From NCBI RefSeq assembly GCF_016920785.2, contig NW_024609846.1, forward strand, positions 108,552,831-108,616,830: a DNA stretch of 64,000 nucleotides, written 5' to 3'. A model generated the notes under the pieces. That model was not told the origin of the DNA, made no database searches, and saw only the letters and a program-made list of their open reading frames with translations. Each line of letters starts with the position of its first letter. Position 1 is the stretch's first letter. The translations under genes and the position numbers were made by a program. Positions 42,020-51,296 of the stretch are shown piece by piece. Origin of the DNA: Ixodes scapularis. Taxonomy: Eukaryota; Arthropoda; Arachnida; Ixodida; Ixodidae.

Positions 42020-42932
42020 AGCTCCTAAGCGCTGGCAACTGGTTGATATCCTCGCCGAATACAGGGATTGTTTTGACACGTCGTCGAAAGTTCGCGAAAC
42101 ACCAATGGCGAAACATCGCATTATTACCGACGACGACGCGCTCCCTGTTCACCAGTCGCCTTATTCAGTCTCCTTAAAGGAAAGGAAGGTGATTCAAAAT
42201 CAAGTCCAAGAAATGCTCGACGACGACATCATTCAGGTGTCAAGAAGCCCGTGGGCGTCCCCAGTCGTCCTTGTAAAGAAGAAGGACGGGCCCTGGGGTT
42301 CTGCATGGACTACCGTCGACTGGACGCTGTGACGAAGAAGGATGTCTCTCCGCTCCCCCGCATCGACGATAGGTTAGATCGACTGCGCCACTCCCGATAT
42401 TTTTCGTCGACGGACCTGAAGTGTGGTATACTGGCAGATTGAAGTCGACGAACGCGACTGGGAGAAAACTGCCTTCGTCACTCCCGACGGTCTGTACGAG
42501 TTCAAAGTGATGCCGGTCGCACTTTGTACAGCACCAGCCACCTTCCAGCGTGTCATGGACGCCGTGTTGGCAGGTCTGAAATGGAGGAGCTGCCTCGTCT
42601 ACCTGGACGATGTCGTGGTATTTTCACGGGATTTCGATGAATTCCTGAAACGACTTCGGGCAGTGCTTCAAGCCATCAAGACCGCCTGCCTGTCACACAA
42701 ACCAACAAAAAGTCGATTCGCCTATGGTGAACTTAAGTCTCTTGGCCACGTCGTGAACATTGAAGGTGCTTTCTCTGACCCCGAAAAGACCCGCGGCGTC
42801 GTGGCATTTACGCCGTCGTCTGAAAAGAAGGCCGTCAGAAGATTCCTCGGACTCTGTGCCTACTACAGACGATTTGTACGGGACTTCGCCAAGCTGTCTG
42901 CACCCCTGACAAACCTCACGAAGACGCCGTGA
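42020..42932 (+). pseudogene. Ty3/gypsy reverse transcriptase
   Basis: RT landmarks in three frames: KHRIITDDDALPVHQSPY (42111), EMLDDDIIQVSRSPWASPVV (42211-42270), MDYRRLDAVTKKDV (42305), DERDWEKTAFVTPDGLYEFK and TAPATFQRVMDAVLAG (42447-42575), and the catalytic box VYLDDVVVFSRDF (42597-42635) with both Asp intact. The connection region VRRFLGLCAYYRRFVRDFAK (42834-42895) follows. Frameshifts near 42300 and 42430; one stop (TGA) at 42930 just before RNase H. Confidence 0.85.
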
Positions 42933-42939
42933 AGTTTTA

Positions 42940-43494
42940 ATGGACAGAAAACACCAGCAGTCATTCGATGAGCTCAAACAAAGACACCAGACGCCCCCGA
43001 TGCATGGCCATTTCAACCAGTTCGCCGAAACAGAGATCCAGACGGACGCCAGTAACACCGGACTTTGCGCGGTACTGGTGCCAGTGCAAGACGGGGCAGG
43101 GCGACTCATCGCATACGCGAATCGTACGCTGTCCAAGGCAAAGACGAACTACTCAACGACTGAAAAGGAGTGCCTTGCTGTCGTCTGGGCAAAAACAAAG
43201 TTCCGCCCATATTTGTATGCAACTCCTTTTCGCGTCGTCACGGACCACCACTCGCTTTGTTGGCTCGCAAACCTGGAGGACCCCTCCGGACGCCTCGCCC
43301 GCTGGAGCCTACGACTGAAGGAGTTCGGCATGATCGTGGTTTGCAAGTCCGGCCGCAAGCACAATGACGCCAACTGCCTGTCAAATGCCCCAGTCGAGGC
43401 CAGTCCTGCCTGCATCGAAGACGGCGACGAAAAGTGTTTTCTCGGCGCTGTGGATGTCAGCGACACGGGCAGCGCTCCAGCGAGACGACCCTGA
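42940..43494 (+). pseudogene. Ty3/gypsy RNase H domain
   Basis: Single 184-codon frame: EIQTDASNTGLCAVLV (first Asp), SKAKTNYSTTEKECLAVVWA (Glu), FRVVTDHHSLCWLANL (second Asp) and GRKHNDANCLSNAP (final Asp). This is the RNase H-like domain that RNase H-containing gypsy elements carry after RT. It degrades the RNA strand during cDNA synthesis. The catalytic acidic residues are visible, but the domain is cut off from RT by a stop. Absent in gypsy element 1. Confidence 0.8.
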
Positions 43495-43599
43495 ACTACG
43501 AGCGCTCATCGAGCACCCAGAGGGACAAGCGAGTACGGTTCCCCATGCTTTCTCGCGAATCCTGTCTACCTTATCCATACGGCAAGGAGTGCTGTAAAA

Positions 43600-44700
43600 A
43601 GAGAACTACGTGAACAACAGCACACTATGGCTGTTAGTTATTCCTTCCAGCCTTCAAGAAGAAATCTTCCAAGGATGTCATGACGACCCAACAGCTGGAC
43701 ACCTAGGCTACTGCAGGACTCTCGCCAGGGTTCGAGAAGAGTGCTACTGGCTAGGTTACCGAAAACCCTTCACCTCTACACCCGATCGTGCCACGAGTGT
43801 CAGCTACGCAGGAAACCGCCCACGAAGCCGTCAGGACTTCTGCATCGGATCTCTCCCCCGTCCACGCCGTTTCAGCGGATCGGAATGAATTTACTTAGCC
43901 CTTTCCCGCCGTCAACGTCAGGAAACCGCTGGATAATCGTCGGCAAAAAATATCTCACACGTTACGCCGAGACGAAAGCCTTTTCGTAAGGTAGGGCTGT
44001 TGAAGTCGCCAAGTTTTTCATCGAGTGTATTGTCCTCCGGCACGGCGCCCCTGAACTCCTCATCACGGATCGTGGATCTTCGTTCGTGGCCCAGCTGACC
44101 CAAAAAATCCTTCGTCTCAGTGGCACCGGTCACCGTTAAACCACTGCGTACCATCCGCAGAGAAATAAAGTAATAGAACGGCTCAACAAAACTATCGCCG
44201 ACATGATCGCCATGTATCTCGACGTAGAGCACAAGACATTGGACGAGTTGTTACCCTACGTCACGTTTGCTTACAACACGGCGGTGCAGGAGACCACAGG
44301 AGTAACCGCGCTTCAGCTGGCGCATGGCAGAAAAGTAACGACCATGCTCGACGCGATGCTCCCCCACGAACCAGCTGAGGATGGGATCCCCGACACCCAG
44401 GTGGTTGCTCAACGAGCCGAAGAAGTTCGCCAGCTCGAATGACTCCGAATTCAAGATCAACAATCTGTCGACGCTACCCGGTACAACCTTCACCGGATCG
44501 ACGTTCGCGTCAAGCCCGGAGACCGTGTGTGGGTTTGGACCCCAGTACGACGACGCGGTTTAAGCGTCGTCGTCCTCCTAAAGCACTACACCGGACCCTA
44601 CAAAGTACATCGTCGACTCGGGGATCTGAACTACGAGGTGATTCCCGACGGAACACGGACTTCATCACAACGCCCTTCATGACCGGAAGCCGTCCACGTC
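43600..44700 (+). pseudogene. Ty3/gypsy integrase with mutated catalytic Asp
   Basis: HHCC finger: CHDDPTAGHLGYCRTLARVR (43676-43735) and, after a frameshift, SCHECQLRR (43793). The catalytic core starts FQRIGMNLLSPFP: Asn replaces the first catalytic Asp (GMD in the sister copy at 25.5 kb). Next LLITDRGSSFVAQLT keeps the second Asp (44056), and the Glu block reads VIERLNKTIADM (44170). Stops near 43988 and 44138. The tail TTMLDAMLPHEP (44340) and a degraded C-terminal domain extend to about 44700. Confidence 0.8.
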
Positions 44701-44855
44701 GTGAGCCTGAAGCCGCACTCGCGCGATAAGACTGCGAATTGTGATCTTGTGCAACGCTTGAGAGGATTGTGTTTTGCCAGCCTCCGTATTTTCCCATTCT
44801 TTTGTTTGTCTTGCTCTGTTTAGTTCCCTTTCACGTGGCATCGAGACGATGCCTT

Positions 44856-44868
44856 TTTAAAGGGGAGA
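44856..44868 (+). promoter_or_regulatory. Polypurine tract of gypsy element 2
   Basis: AAAGGGGAGAG a few bases before the TG of the 3' LTR, the expected priming site for plus-strand synthesis. The equivalent in element 1 has become a long G tract (26511-26528). Confidence 0.7.
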
Positions 44869-44872
44869 GTAA

Positions 44873-45527
44873 TGCCACGCGCGTCGGCGAGCGACCGCGT
44901 GCGTGGCCGAGTGGTTAACCCGCTTAACTGTCGCGCGATTTCAGTCAGTGGAATGTTATTTTATTTATGATTTCAACATTGCATTCTCATGAGTTCGAGA
45001 ACATTCTTGCCTGATCGAGTTCCCAATGTTCTAGTTAGGGTGCCTACATGTCTCTCTGTCTGAGGGTGAAGACATCTATTGCTGCTTTGAATGTGCCAGC
45101 GCGTGACGCTCTCGCGCACTCAGTGCGTGACTTGGGCGGTAAAATGCCGTCTATGCATTAGCCAAAGCTACGCGCTCGAGCTGAGTGACACCAGATTGCG
45201 GGCGCTTCAAGATGCATAAAAAAACTACTGGGCGGAAAGATGGCTGAGATGTCACCAGTCAAGCAAAAGCGCGCGTGTGTATGAAGGCACTCTAGTTCTA
45301 GTCGCCAAACCTTCTAGGCCGATTGTTCCAGAAGCCAACGCGCGTACATAAGTGGCTCCGCTTGGAGATCTGTGGTCAGTCTCGTCCTAGCGCACGATCC
45401 TGCTGTTACGCCGACATCGACGCCCGCGACGCTCTACTGTTATGTTCTGTTTACTTTTGTTTTCGGGACAAGTTCCCCCCATTAAACGTTAATTTTATTC
45501 AGTTATCATCCATTGTCATTCGTGACA
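44873..45527 (+). repeat. 3' LTR of gypsy element 2 with MITE insertion
   Basis: TG (44873) to CA (45527); 388 bp after removing the 259-bp insert and one 8-bp duplication, compared with 389 bp for the 5' LTR. Confidence 0.85.
45036..45294. mobile_element. hAT-type MITE in the 3' LTR, 259 bp
   Basis: TIRs TAGGGTGCCTACAT / ATGAAGGCACTCTA (reverse complement TAGAGTGCCTTCAT, 12 of 14 matching). 8-bp duplication GTTCTAGT at 45028-45035 and 45295-45302. The size of the duplication and the TAGGG start fit hAT. No coding capacity. Confidence 0.85.
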
Positions 45528-45531
45528 ATAT

Positions 45532-46463
45532 CATCACTTTGTAAAACTTTGATTAGATTTTAACTTTACTCAATTAGTCACTGAACCTCCGACAGTTACC
45601 CCGTCATAAACAAATGTTTTGGATCTTGTTATGTCGAACCATCCAGGTCTTGTTTCGCCTATTTTACATTTATCAGGACTTAGTGATCATTGTTTAATGC
45701 ATATTAATATCAAAGCTACAGTGCCCAAATCATCCACTCGCACAAAACTAATTTGAGATTATACTAAAGCTGACTGAGAATATTAAGATTTAACTAGTAA
45801 CATTTCTAGATGAACTCGTGGTGGGGTTTCCACACAGATTAGCTGAATAAAATTGACAATGCTTTAAGAAGAATTTCACATCACTAACCAATCTGTGCAT
45901 TCCCGCAAATACAGTTTTTGAGAATCCCCCGTCTTTGTGGTTTAATAGAGCTTTCAAACGTCTCTCAAATAAAAAGAAACGATTATTTAGTGCTGCTAAT
46001 TTTACAGCATGTAAACGAAGTTGCACAAAATATTGACCAGCCGCTGAGGCATACAAAATAGACATTGAGAATGAAAAGTTTCAATATTTTTAAGCGCAAA
46101 CTACCGAAAATATTAATTTACAATCCCAAACTATTTTGGAATATTATGCCTAAAAAATCGAATTCTTCAGTTGTGCTAAAAACTGACAGCGGCTCTAGTA
46201 TGCCGTTGAAAGCGAGTGCTAATATTTCGAATACAGATATTACTGAATCTTTCCTTGTGATGATAGCCAAGAATATCCAGTATTGCGTAATTCAGAGTCT
46301 TTGCGAGTGGACCACTCTGCTATATTGTGCTGGGGTTGAACATGATACTGATAGGTTAAAGTTGTCACCTTCTTCCCAAACTGCATGAACAATGTATGCA
46401 AGTGTCTGTACTCCCATTAGAGTGGAACGTAGCCAAAGGTAGCCCCTATTTACAAAGCAGTTG
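45532..46463 (+). pseudogene. LINE endonuclease C-terminal half and inter-domain region
   Basis: Continues in the same frame as 37635-37709: H-H-F-V-K-L, a stop, LDFNFTQLVTEPPTVTPS, a second stop, TNVLDLVMSNHPGLVSPILH and LSGLSDHCLMH (the SDH motif carrying the catalytic Asp-His, near 45675). After that, NKKKRLFSAANFTACKRS (45970-46022) and the frame 46065-46388 (LPKILIYNPKLFWNI...) belong to the region between endonuclease and RT. It ends with VAPIYKA (46440-46460), the first RT motif, where a MITE is inserted. Confidence 0.75.
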
Positions 46464-46605
46464 ACTACCCTCTAAATCGCGTCTCGCGCCGTCTATATTG
46501 CTCTAAATGTTTTTTTGTTTTTTTTTTTGGCGTTCAGTTTATTTTTGGACACGCGTGTTTCAACGACAATGTTTTTTTTTGTTTTTTTTTGTATTCAGTG
46601 GCGCC
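46464..46605. mobile_element. Partial TTAA-type MITE inside LINE RT
   Basis: Shares CTCTAAATCGCG, CTATATTGCTCTAA and ACACGCGTGTTTCAA with the 4.2 and 51.8 kb copies and ends TTCAGTGGCGCC followed by TTAA (46606-46609). Truncated at the left. Confidence 0.6.
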
Positions 46606-47330
46606 TTAATATAATCTTTAACAATCTTCATGAATTCAATCTCCCTTAACCAACAGCTCTCAATTCGGAACTCAATATTTCAAGCTCTTCTCTCGCTACC
46701 GTTGCTTCTGGTGTTTGACAGGAGATCTGTCTTAGGACATGTATTATTCTTAATTTATTGTAACGATCTTCCACTTCGCAATCACTTATTTATCTGTTTA
46801 CTTTCTGATGACTGTATGATTTCCTGATAAATAATTGACCATAGTGACGGCTGTGTGCCCCAGTCTGATACTAACAATATTGTCCAGCGGCGAGACTTAT
46901 GGTCTATGAGCCTTAATTCTAATAAATGTTAATCTATGCGCGTATAGTCAGTCCTGGCAAAATCCTAATTATCCTCCTGATCCAGCGAATTTAGGAGATG
47001 TTACATACTACAAATATTTGGCCGTGCACATAACTTAAAAGCTTTCCTGGAAAACTCATATTCAGTACATCGCATCCAATGGTAACAGTATGTTAGGTTA
47101 CCTGACGCGTAATTTTTCACTAGTGCCTGTTTCCTTGAAGTTGATTTTGTACAGAACCCTAATTCGACCGAAATTAGAATATGCAGCATTGATCTTGGAT
47201 TCCTGCCATGCCTTCCTCATTGATACATTGGAAGCCATCATATCTGCTCGAGCCATACTCACTAATTACTACTACACAGGTAGTCTCGCTAATATGACAT
47301 CAAACCTTATCGCTCCCACCCTGATTTCTA
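46606..47330 (+). pseudogene. LINE reverse transcriptase, 3' part
   Basis: After the MITE: SVLGHVLFLIYCNDLP (46731-46780, the GxVLGPxLFLxYxNDLP motif) and LSDDCMIS (46802-46826), the FADD catalytic box with Ser in place of Ala. Further on LGYLTRNFSLVPVSLKLILY and RTLIRPKLEYAALIL (47092-47185) give the thumb region typical of CR1/Jockey-like LINEs. Frameshifts between blocks. The element fades at about 47330 without a clear 3' tail. Confidence 0.75.
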
Positions 47331-47540
47331 CGTCGGAAAATTGGTCCGGTCCTGTCCTGGTTTCCGACCAGAACCGACCATTTTCATTTCGTGAGGACTT
47401 GCCGGTCCCGGTCCGGTGGGACCATGGCGGCAGACCGGAAATGCCCCGACCACAAGCAGCTGTTATGTGCTACATCGGTTGTTGAAGAAAAATCCACGAT
47501 TATTATACCCATCGATCACGTATCTTAGGACGTCACTTAC

Positions 47541-47671
47541 CGCCAAGTTCTCTTCCTTTACAGTTACATTGCCGTACTGTTCTATAAAGCATTCAGCATT
47601 TTTCAAGAACGCATCTCGCGCGCTCTCTGTCCACCAGTCCCGCTGCTGTCCATCAGCATCGAAATGACTTC
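47541..47671 (-). CDS. M13 metallopeptidase-like gene, first recognised exon
   Basis: 131 bp: 2 bases completing a Gly codon, then 43 codons, ending phase 0. The peptide reads GSHFDADGQQRDWWTESARD then AFLKNAECFIEQYGNVTVKE. In neprilysin-type M13 peptidases this block follows the HExxH helix (FDxxGxxxDxDGxxxxWW) and precedes GENIAD, and the Cys in AECFIEQY is a conserved disulfide residue. Acceptor TTTTTTCACCAG|GA, donor GCG|GTAAGT. It joins in frame to the exon at 33904-33839. M13 peptidases have expanded in ticks, where many act in saliva, which is family knowledge and not shown here. The intact splice sites argue for a real exon, not a retrocopy. Confidence 0.85.
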
Positions 47672-47702
47672 CTGGTGAAAAAAGTGGAGAGAACATAAAA
47701 GT

Positions 47703-47843
47703 AAGCATTAACATGTTGTCTCCTATGAAGCTCAGCCCCATGTTGCCGTAAAAGAAAAAGAAGCTTAGTTGGAATTGCGAGCTAATAACATGATTTTCTT
47801 GTGCAGCTCGTTGAAATATTAGGGGCTGGAAAAATGTAGACAT
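47703..47843 (-). other. Possible upstream M13 segment lacking HExxH
   Basis: The open frame continues upstream of the exon to 47855 with GATTCAG|ATG as a conceivable acceptor at 47843. FQPLIFQRAA and FYGNMGLSFIGDNMLMLTF resemble the M13 tract LQPPxF...NYGxMGxxIGHEITHxFD, but the zinc-binding H and E would be replaced (D, N) and no good donor site is visible. It may be a decayed exon, a catalytically dead paralogue, or chance. Confidence 0.35.
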
Positions 47844-47855
47844 CTGAATCGTCAC

Positions 47856-49888
47856 AATTTCAAACTTTATTTGTTAGCGCTTCCCCCATTAAAAATTCCT
47901 GGCGCAAGAGCCCAAACACGCACCTGAACTCGGCCAACTTGCGCTCCTTTCCGAACAATAAAGCCTGTCGCCTCTAGCCACCGTCACTATGGCAACGAAG
48001 CCTCTCCCGAATAAACGCAAAAGCGAACGCAGCTTCTCAACCGAGCCATGGCCGCCGCAAGCTCTCGAACATGGTTTGCTGGAACCAACTTTGTAATTTT
48101 AGCCAAACACACAGGTGCTGGTGTAGAATCGGAGAGCGGGAAGCGGTCGCCCGCTAAGCCCTTGGCTGATCCGATGAGGCTGGGGGAAGCTCGGGACTGA
48201 GGACCCATTTCAGTTTCCCCGAGCGGCGCAGAGTGAAGCAAGGTTCGCCAACACCACCTAAGGCCTGCGCATGTTGTCATCATTAGTAGATGCCAGACCA
48301 GCCCTAAGCGGCAAACGCGCCACATTGGGCTGGTCCGAGGAGTGTCGCTGCAAAGCGGTATTTGCGTTTGCCTTTGCGTCGTTGCGTGCTAGTGTCGCGT
48401 TCGTTGTGAGAGGCTGCAAGACGCACTGGCGGTGGTGCTTGCGCAAGCTGAGCCTCACTGTGTGGGTTCACCAGTGATAGAGTTTGTGGGGAAAGGTTAG
48501 AGGAAAACCGTACCCAGTAGGCGTACCCAATACAGAAGACCTACCTTGTTTTCTATATTGGGTACGCGTGGTCTGTTTGCAAGTCGAGATAGAGGCCCAA
48601 GCTACTGTTGCCGCGTTTGCAATATCACACGGCATGGAGAAAATAGCTTCGGCTGTTGCTAGCTTCCGACTGCGTTCACGTGTGTTTCTATTTAGCAGTC
48701 GCTTCGTTTTTATAGCGATGGTGATCATAACAGACGTATTTATCATACGGAAGAATCGGCGATATGCGGAGATAAGTGCATCTTTTGACTCTATTGCAGT
48801 GTTGTGAATTGGCGGAATGTGAAGAGAATGAGTTGGTGGTACTGACCTAATGAACACAGCTCACTTTCTCGAATGCCTAATACTTCGACGAGTTTTACTT
48901 GAAAGACGTGTTTTCTTGGCTATCCGGTGGTCGGTTTTGTTTACTTAAACGCTGGTTTAAAGTATCAAACTCATGTGCGTACTCTACGCGTGTTTGTCTT
49001 TCTCTCCTAACGCTCGAAAAGCGTTAAAAAGATAGACATCGCTAACGACAAGATGTACTAGTACGCGTACGAATGTAGTGAAATTTCCGAGGTCGTCGAG
49101 AATCAGGGCCGGCTTGCTTGAACAGCGTCTCAGCTGAGATTGGCTGAAAGAGAGCACTGCAAAGGCTGGGGCGCGCGAGCGTCTTGAGACGCGCCTTGAG
49201 TCCCGCCCAACTTGTCCGTTTTCTTTGGCAATGCTTCCTTTTTAGCTGTCTCAGCTGAGACGCTGTTTCTAGCAAGTCGGCCCAGATACTTGAGAGTAAC
49301 TTCCAGGAGGCGAAAACGATCGGCAACTTGTTCCCGCAGAAACTGCTCGTCCAGACGCAGGTACAGTTTAGGCGTGAACCTCATGAAGATCGCGTGCGCG
49401 TCGAACAACCTTTTTCAACAAACATCTGGAGTGATCAATTGCCGCTTATTGCTTCGGAGTTTTGAAAAGGTACTATAAAAACGTTAGCACTGTAAAGGGA
49501 GCTATAATTAAACGTGGATGGGACATCATCATTCAACAAGTAAACTAATTCAAGATAGTCAGCGAGCGTGTTTTACACACATGTATAGATTTATTTGTCA
49601 CGCGAGATAACAGAAAGAAATATGTGCACTTGCGATCCTTGACATACCGCCAAAAATACTTGTCGTAGCGCTTTAAGCTGCATTAAACTGCATTGCAATA
49701 GGATTTCCTGTCCTGCTTTAACAACAGTTTCGTTAATACTCGTGATCTTGAAAATGTTTTGTGCTAAAACTGTGCCGTTGTAATTTTGTATTTTCTATGA
49801 TAGTGCGGGTCTTTCCTCAACGCACAGATAAGTTCGTAGGAAATTAAGCGAGAATTGGGAGGCGATTGACGACACTGTTTTGTAACGA
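47856..49888. other. Unassigned sequence
   Basis: No M13 exon or transposon recognised. A small hairpin, GCGTACCCAATACAG / CTATATTGGGTACGC, lies at 48521-48569. CTCAGCTGAGA occurs twice (about 49130 and 49249). A 107-codon plus frame at 48484-48807 has no motif. Confidence 0.35.
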
Positions 49889-50144
49889 CCCTAATGAAAA
49901 ATACACCAGGCAATCCTGGTGTGACATCAGAGAATCCTGATGTGACACCAGAATATCTGGTGTGCCCACCAGCGATGCTGATGTATCGAGCACACCAGCC
50001 TGGCGTGCCCACCAGAAATGCTGGTGTACCCGCACATCAGCCTGATGGGTACACCAAGGGAGTCTGGTGACACATCACAAGGACTCATGCGCCGACCAGG
50101 CAGCCTGGTGTGCACACCACGCAGTTTGATGTGACACCAGAGTT

Positions 50145-50978
50145 GTGTTTTCGTTGACTTCTCCCCCCGGTCCGCGCGCGTGTTTTCTATTAGTTTGTGT
50201 GCCGCTCCGTCCCCCCACGGGGTGCCTTGTTTCCTCCCGTCTTGGTGGTCGCCGGAGACCCCGCGGCGGGCTCCTTTGTGCTCAAGAAGTGTCCCCCTCG
50301 TCCCGAGCACTTTCCCGGGCGGCCTTGAGCAGCTTGGGGCGCTCGCCGGCTCGCCTTCGAGGGTTTCTCTTTCCCTTTCCGCCGGTATTCTTGTTTAAGT
50401 TTGAGAAAGTAAAGAAGTCTTTTTTTGTGAGTCGAAGACGAAAAGATGTGTTGGTGCGCTTTCCTTACTTCCGACGAGCTTGGTTTGGTAGCAAAGCAAC
50501 AAAGGAAGCTAGTAATTATTACGATTTTTGGGGCCGAAATGCCCTCTACGAGCGAGGAGGGCGTCGACCGCCTGAAGCGAAAGAGGATTACCCTGGGAGC
50601 CAAAACAACAAAGATCATCAACGAGACTGGCGTCTGCTGGCCACGGATCCAACCGACATCGGTGAGCTCGAAGAAACATTTGATATTCTTCTACTTAAGG
50701 AGGCTTCCCAGAAAGAGCTGGACAAGGAAATCGAGCTATCTGTCGAATATGATGCCTTAGAAGAGGAAATTTCTGGTGGGGAGGGGTACGCGGAACGGAT
50801 CAGCGTAACTAAGACACGAGTCAGCCGCAAGCTGAAAGGCCAAGAATTTCGGAACGACAGGGCGTCCGGTTCTTCGACGCACGGCAGTGGCTCCGGACAA
50901 ACTCCAGTTGATCACGGCCAACTCCCTACAACAGTAAAGCTTCAGAAGCTTTACTGTTGTGCTTTTTTTCTTTTGTGA
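50145..50978 (+). CDS. 277-codon ORF inside the CTGGTGT element
   Basis: Uninterrupted plus-strand frame from ATG 50145. The N-terminal 90 residues are Pro/Arg/Ser-rich and may be non-coding leader. The C-terminal half is more protein-like: a charged helical segment LLLKEASQKELDKEIELSVE, then EEEISGGEGYAERISVTKTR and SRKLKGQEF, which loosely recalls the coiled-coil start of BEL/Pao-type gag proteins (weak, by eye). The last residues run into a hairpin. AATAAA at 50980-50985 would serve as a polyadenylation signal. A second overlapping frame (50446-50760) starts at a better-placed ATG after a T-rich, acceptor-like tract. The function is unknown. Confidence 0.45.
   Translation: MFSLTSPPGPRACFLLVCVPLRPPTGCLVSSRLGGRRRPRGGLLCAQEVSPSSRALSRAALSSLGRSPARLRGFLFPFPPVFLFKFEKVKKSFFVSRRRKDVLVRFPYFRRAWFGSKATKEASNYYDFWGRNALYERGGRRPPEAKEDYPGSQNNKDHQRDWRLLATDPTDIGELEETFDILLLKEASQKELDKEIELSVEYDALEEEISGGEGYAERISVTKTRVSRKLKGQEFRNDRASGSSTHGSGSGQTPVDHGQLPTTVKLQKLYCCAFFLL
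50929..50959 (+). terminator. Perfect 15-bp-arm hairpin before AATAAA
   Basis: CAACAGTAAAGCTTC, one-base loop, GAAGCTTTACTGTTG, followed by a T-rich run and AATAAA at 50980. It resembles a transcript 3'-end structure, for example histone-like or an element-specific processing signal. The role is inferred. Confidence 0.5.
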
Positions 50979-51296
50979 ATAAAGTAATTATGGCAGCAGC
51001 GTTGTTGTCAAACTTATCATTGTACGCTTTTCTGTGAGTAAAGCAACACCCAGTCAACAGGTGGTCTGGTATCATATTACAACAAAACCTGATGTCCCGC
51101 CAGAACACCAGATTTCTGGTGTAACATCAGAACACCAGATTTCTGGTGTCATACCCACACATCAGATTTCTGGTGTCACAACAGAACACCAGGTTTCTGG
51201 TGTCACACCAGAAAACGTCCCAAATCACATCTGTGAAAAAGTCTGGTGTAACATCAAGTCACACCAGCCCTCGAGCTGGTGTATTTTTCACTAGGG

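Larger units (their letters stand above)
37710..45527 (+). mobile_element. Ty3/gypsy element 2, complete structure with two nested insertions
   Basis: 5' LTR 37710-38098 (389 bp), gag, protease, RT, RNase H, integrase, purine-rich tract 44856-44868, 3' LTR 44873-45527 (388 bp after removing its insert). TSD ATAT at 37706-37709 and 45528-45531. Net length about 5.8 kb after removing the 1706-bp hAT and the 259-bp MITE with one duplication each. All ORFs carry stops or shifts. Integration is inside the LINE endonuclease, in the same orientation. Confidence 0.9.
35185..47330 (+). mobile_element. CR1/Jockey-like LINE, split by SINE, MITEs and a gypsy element
   Basis: Parts in order: tandem 5' unit (35185-35545), ORF1 coiled-coil relic (36200-36470), endonuclease N-terminal half (36940-37709), endonuclease C-terminal half and inter-domain region (45532-46463), RT (46606-47330). 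The two endonuclease halves read in one frame across the gypsy TSD. The order and the motifs are those of a CR1/Jockey-group LINE; the linkage of the 5' unit to this element is inference. Many stops; inactive. Confidence 0.75.
33905..47540 (-). other. 13.6-kb intron of the M13-like gene, filled with nested transposons
   Basis: Bounded by GCG|GTAAGT at 47541/47540 and TTTTCAG|CTG at 33905/33904 (minus strand). Contents: unassigned DNA, a CR1/Jockey-like LINE (35185-47330), a SINE, MITEs and a gypsy element. The transposons are mostly in the opposite (plus) orientation to the gene. Confidence 0.75.
49889..51296. mobile_element. TIR element with dense CTGGTGT/ACACCAG subterminal motifs, 1408 bp
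   Basis: Ends CCCTAATGAAAAATACACCAG (first 20 bases used) and, inverted on the right, CTGGTGTATTTTTCACTAGGG. The left 250 bp (49900-50145) and right 240 bp (51060-51290) are filled with paired ACACCAG...CTGGTGT and TGATGT units, mostly as short stem-loops. The middle holds a 277-codon ORF followed by a hairpin and AATAAA. No target duplication could be settled and no known transposase was recognised. Superfamily unknown. Confidence 0.7.

Noticed and set aside
49889..51296. CACTA (En/Spm) assignment because the right end contains CACTAG
   Set aside because: CACTA elements begin with CACTA at the extreme 5' end and have 3-bp duplications. Here the motif is internal and reads TTTTTCACTAGGG at the right end.
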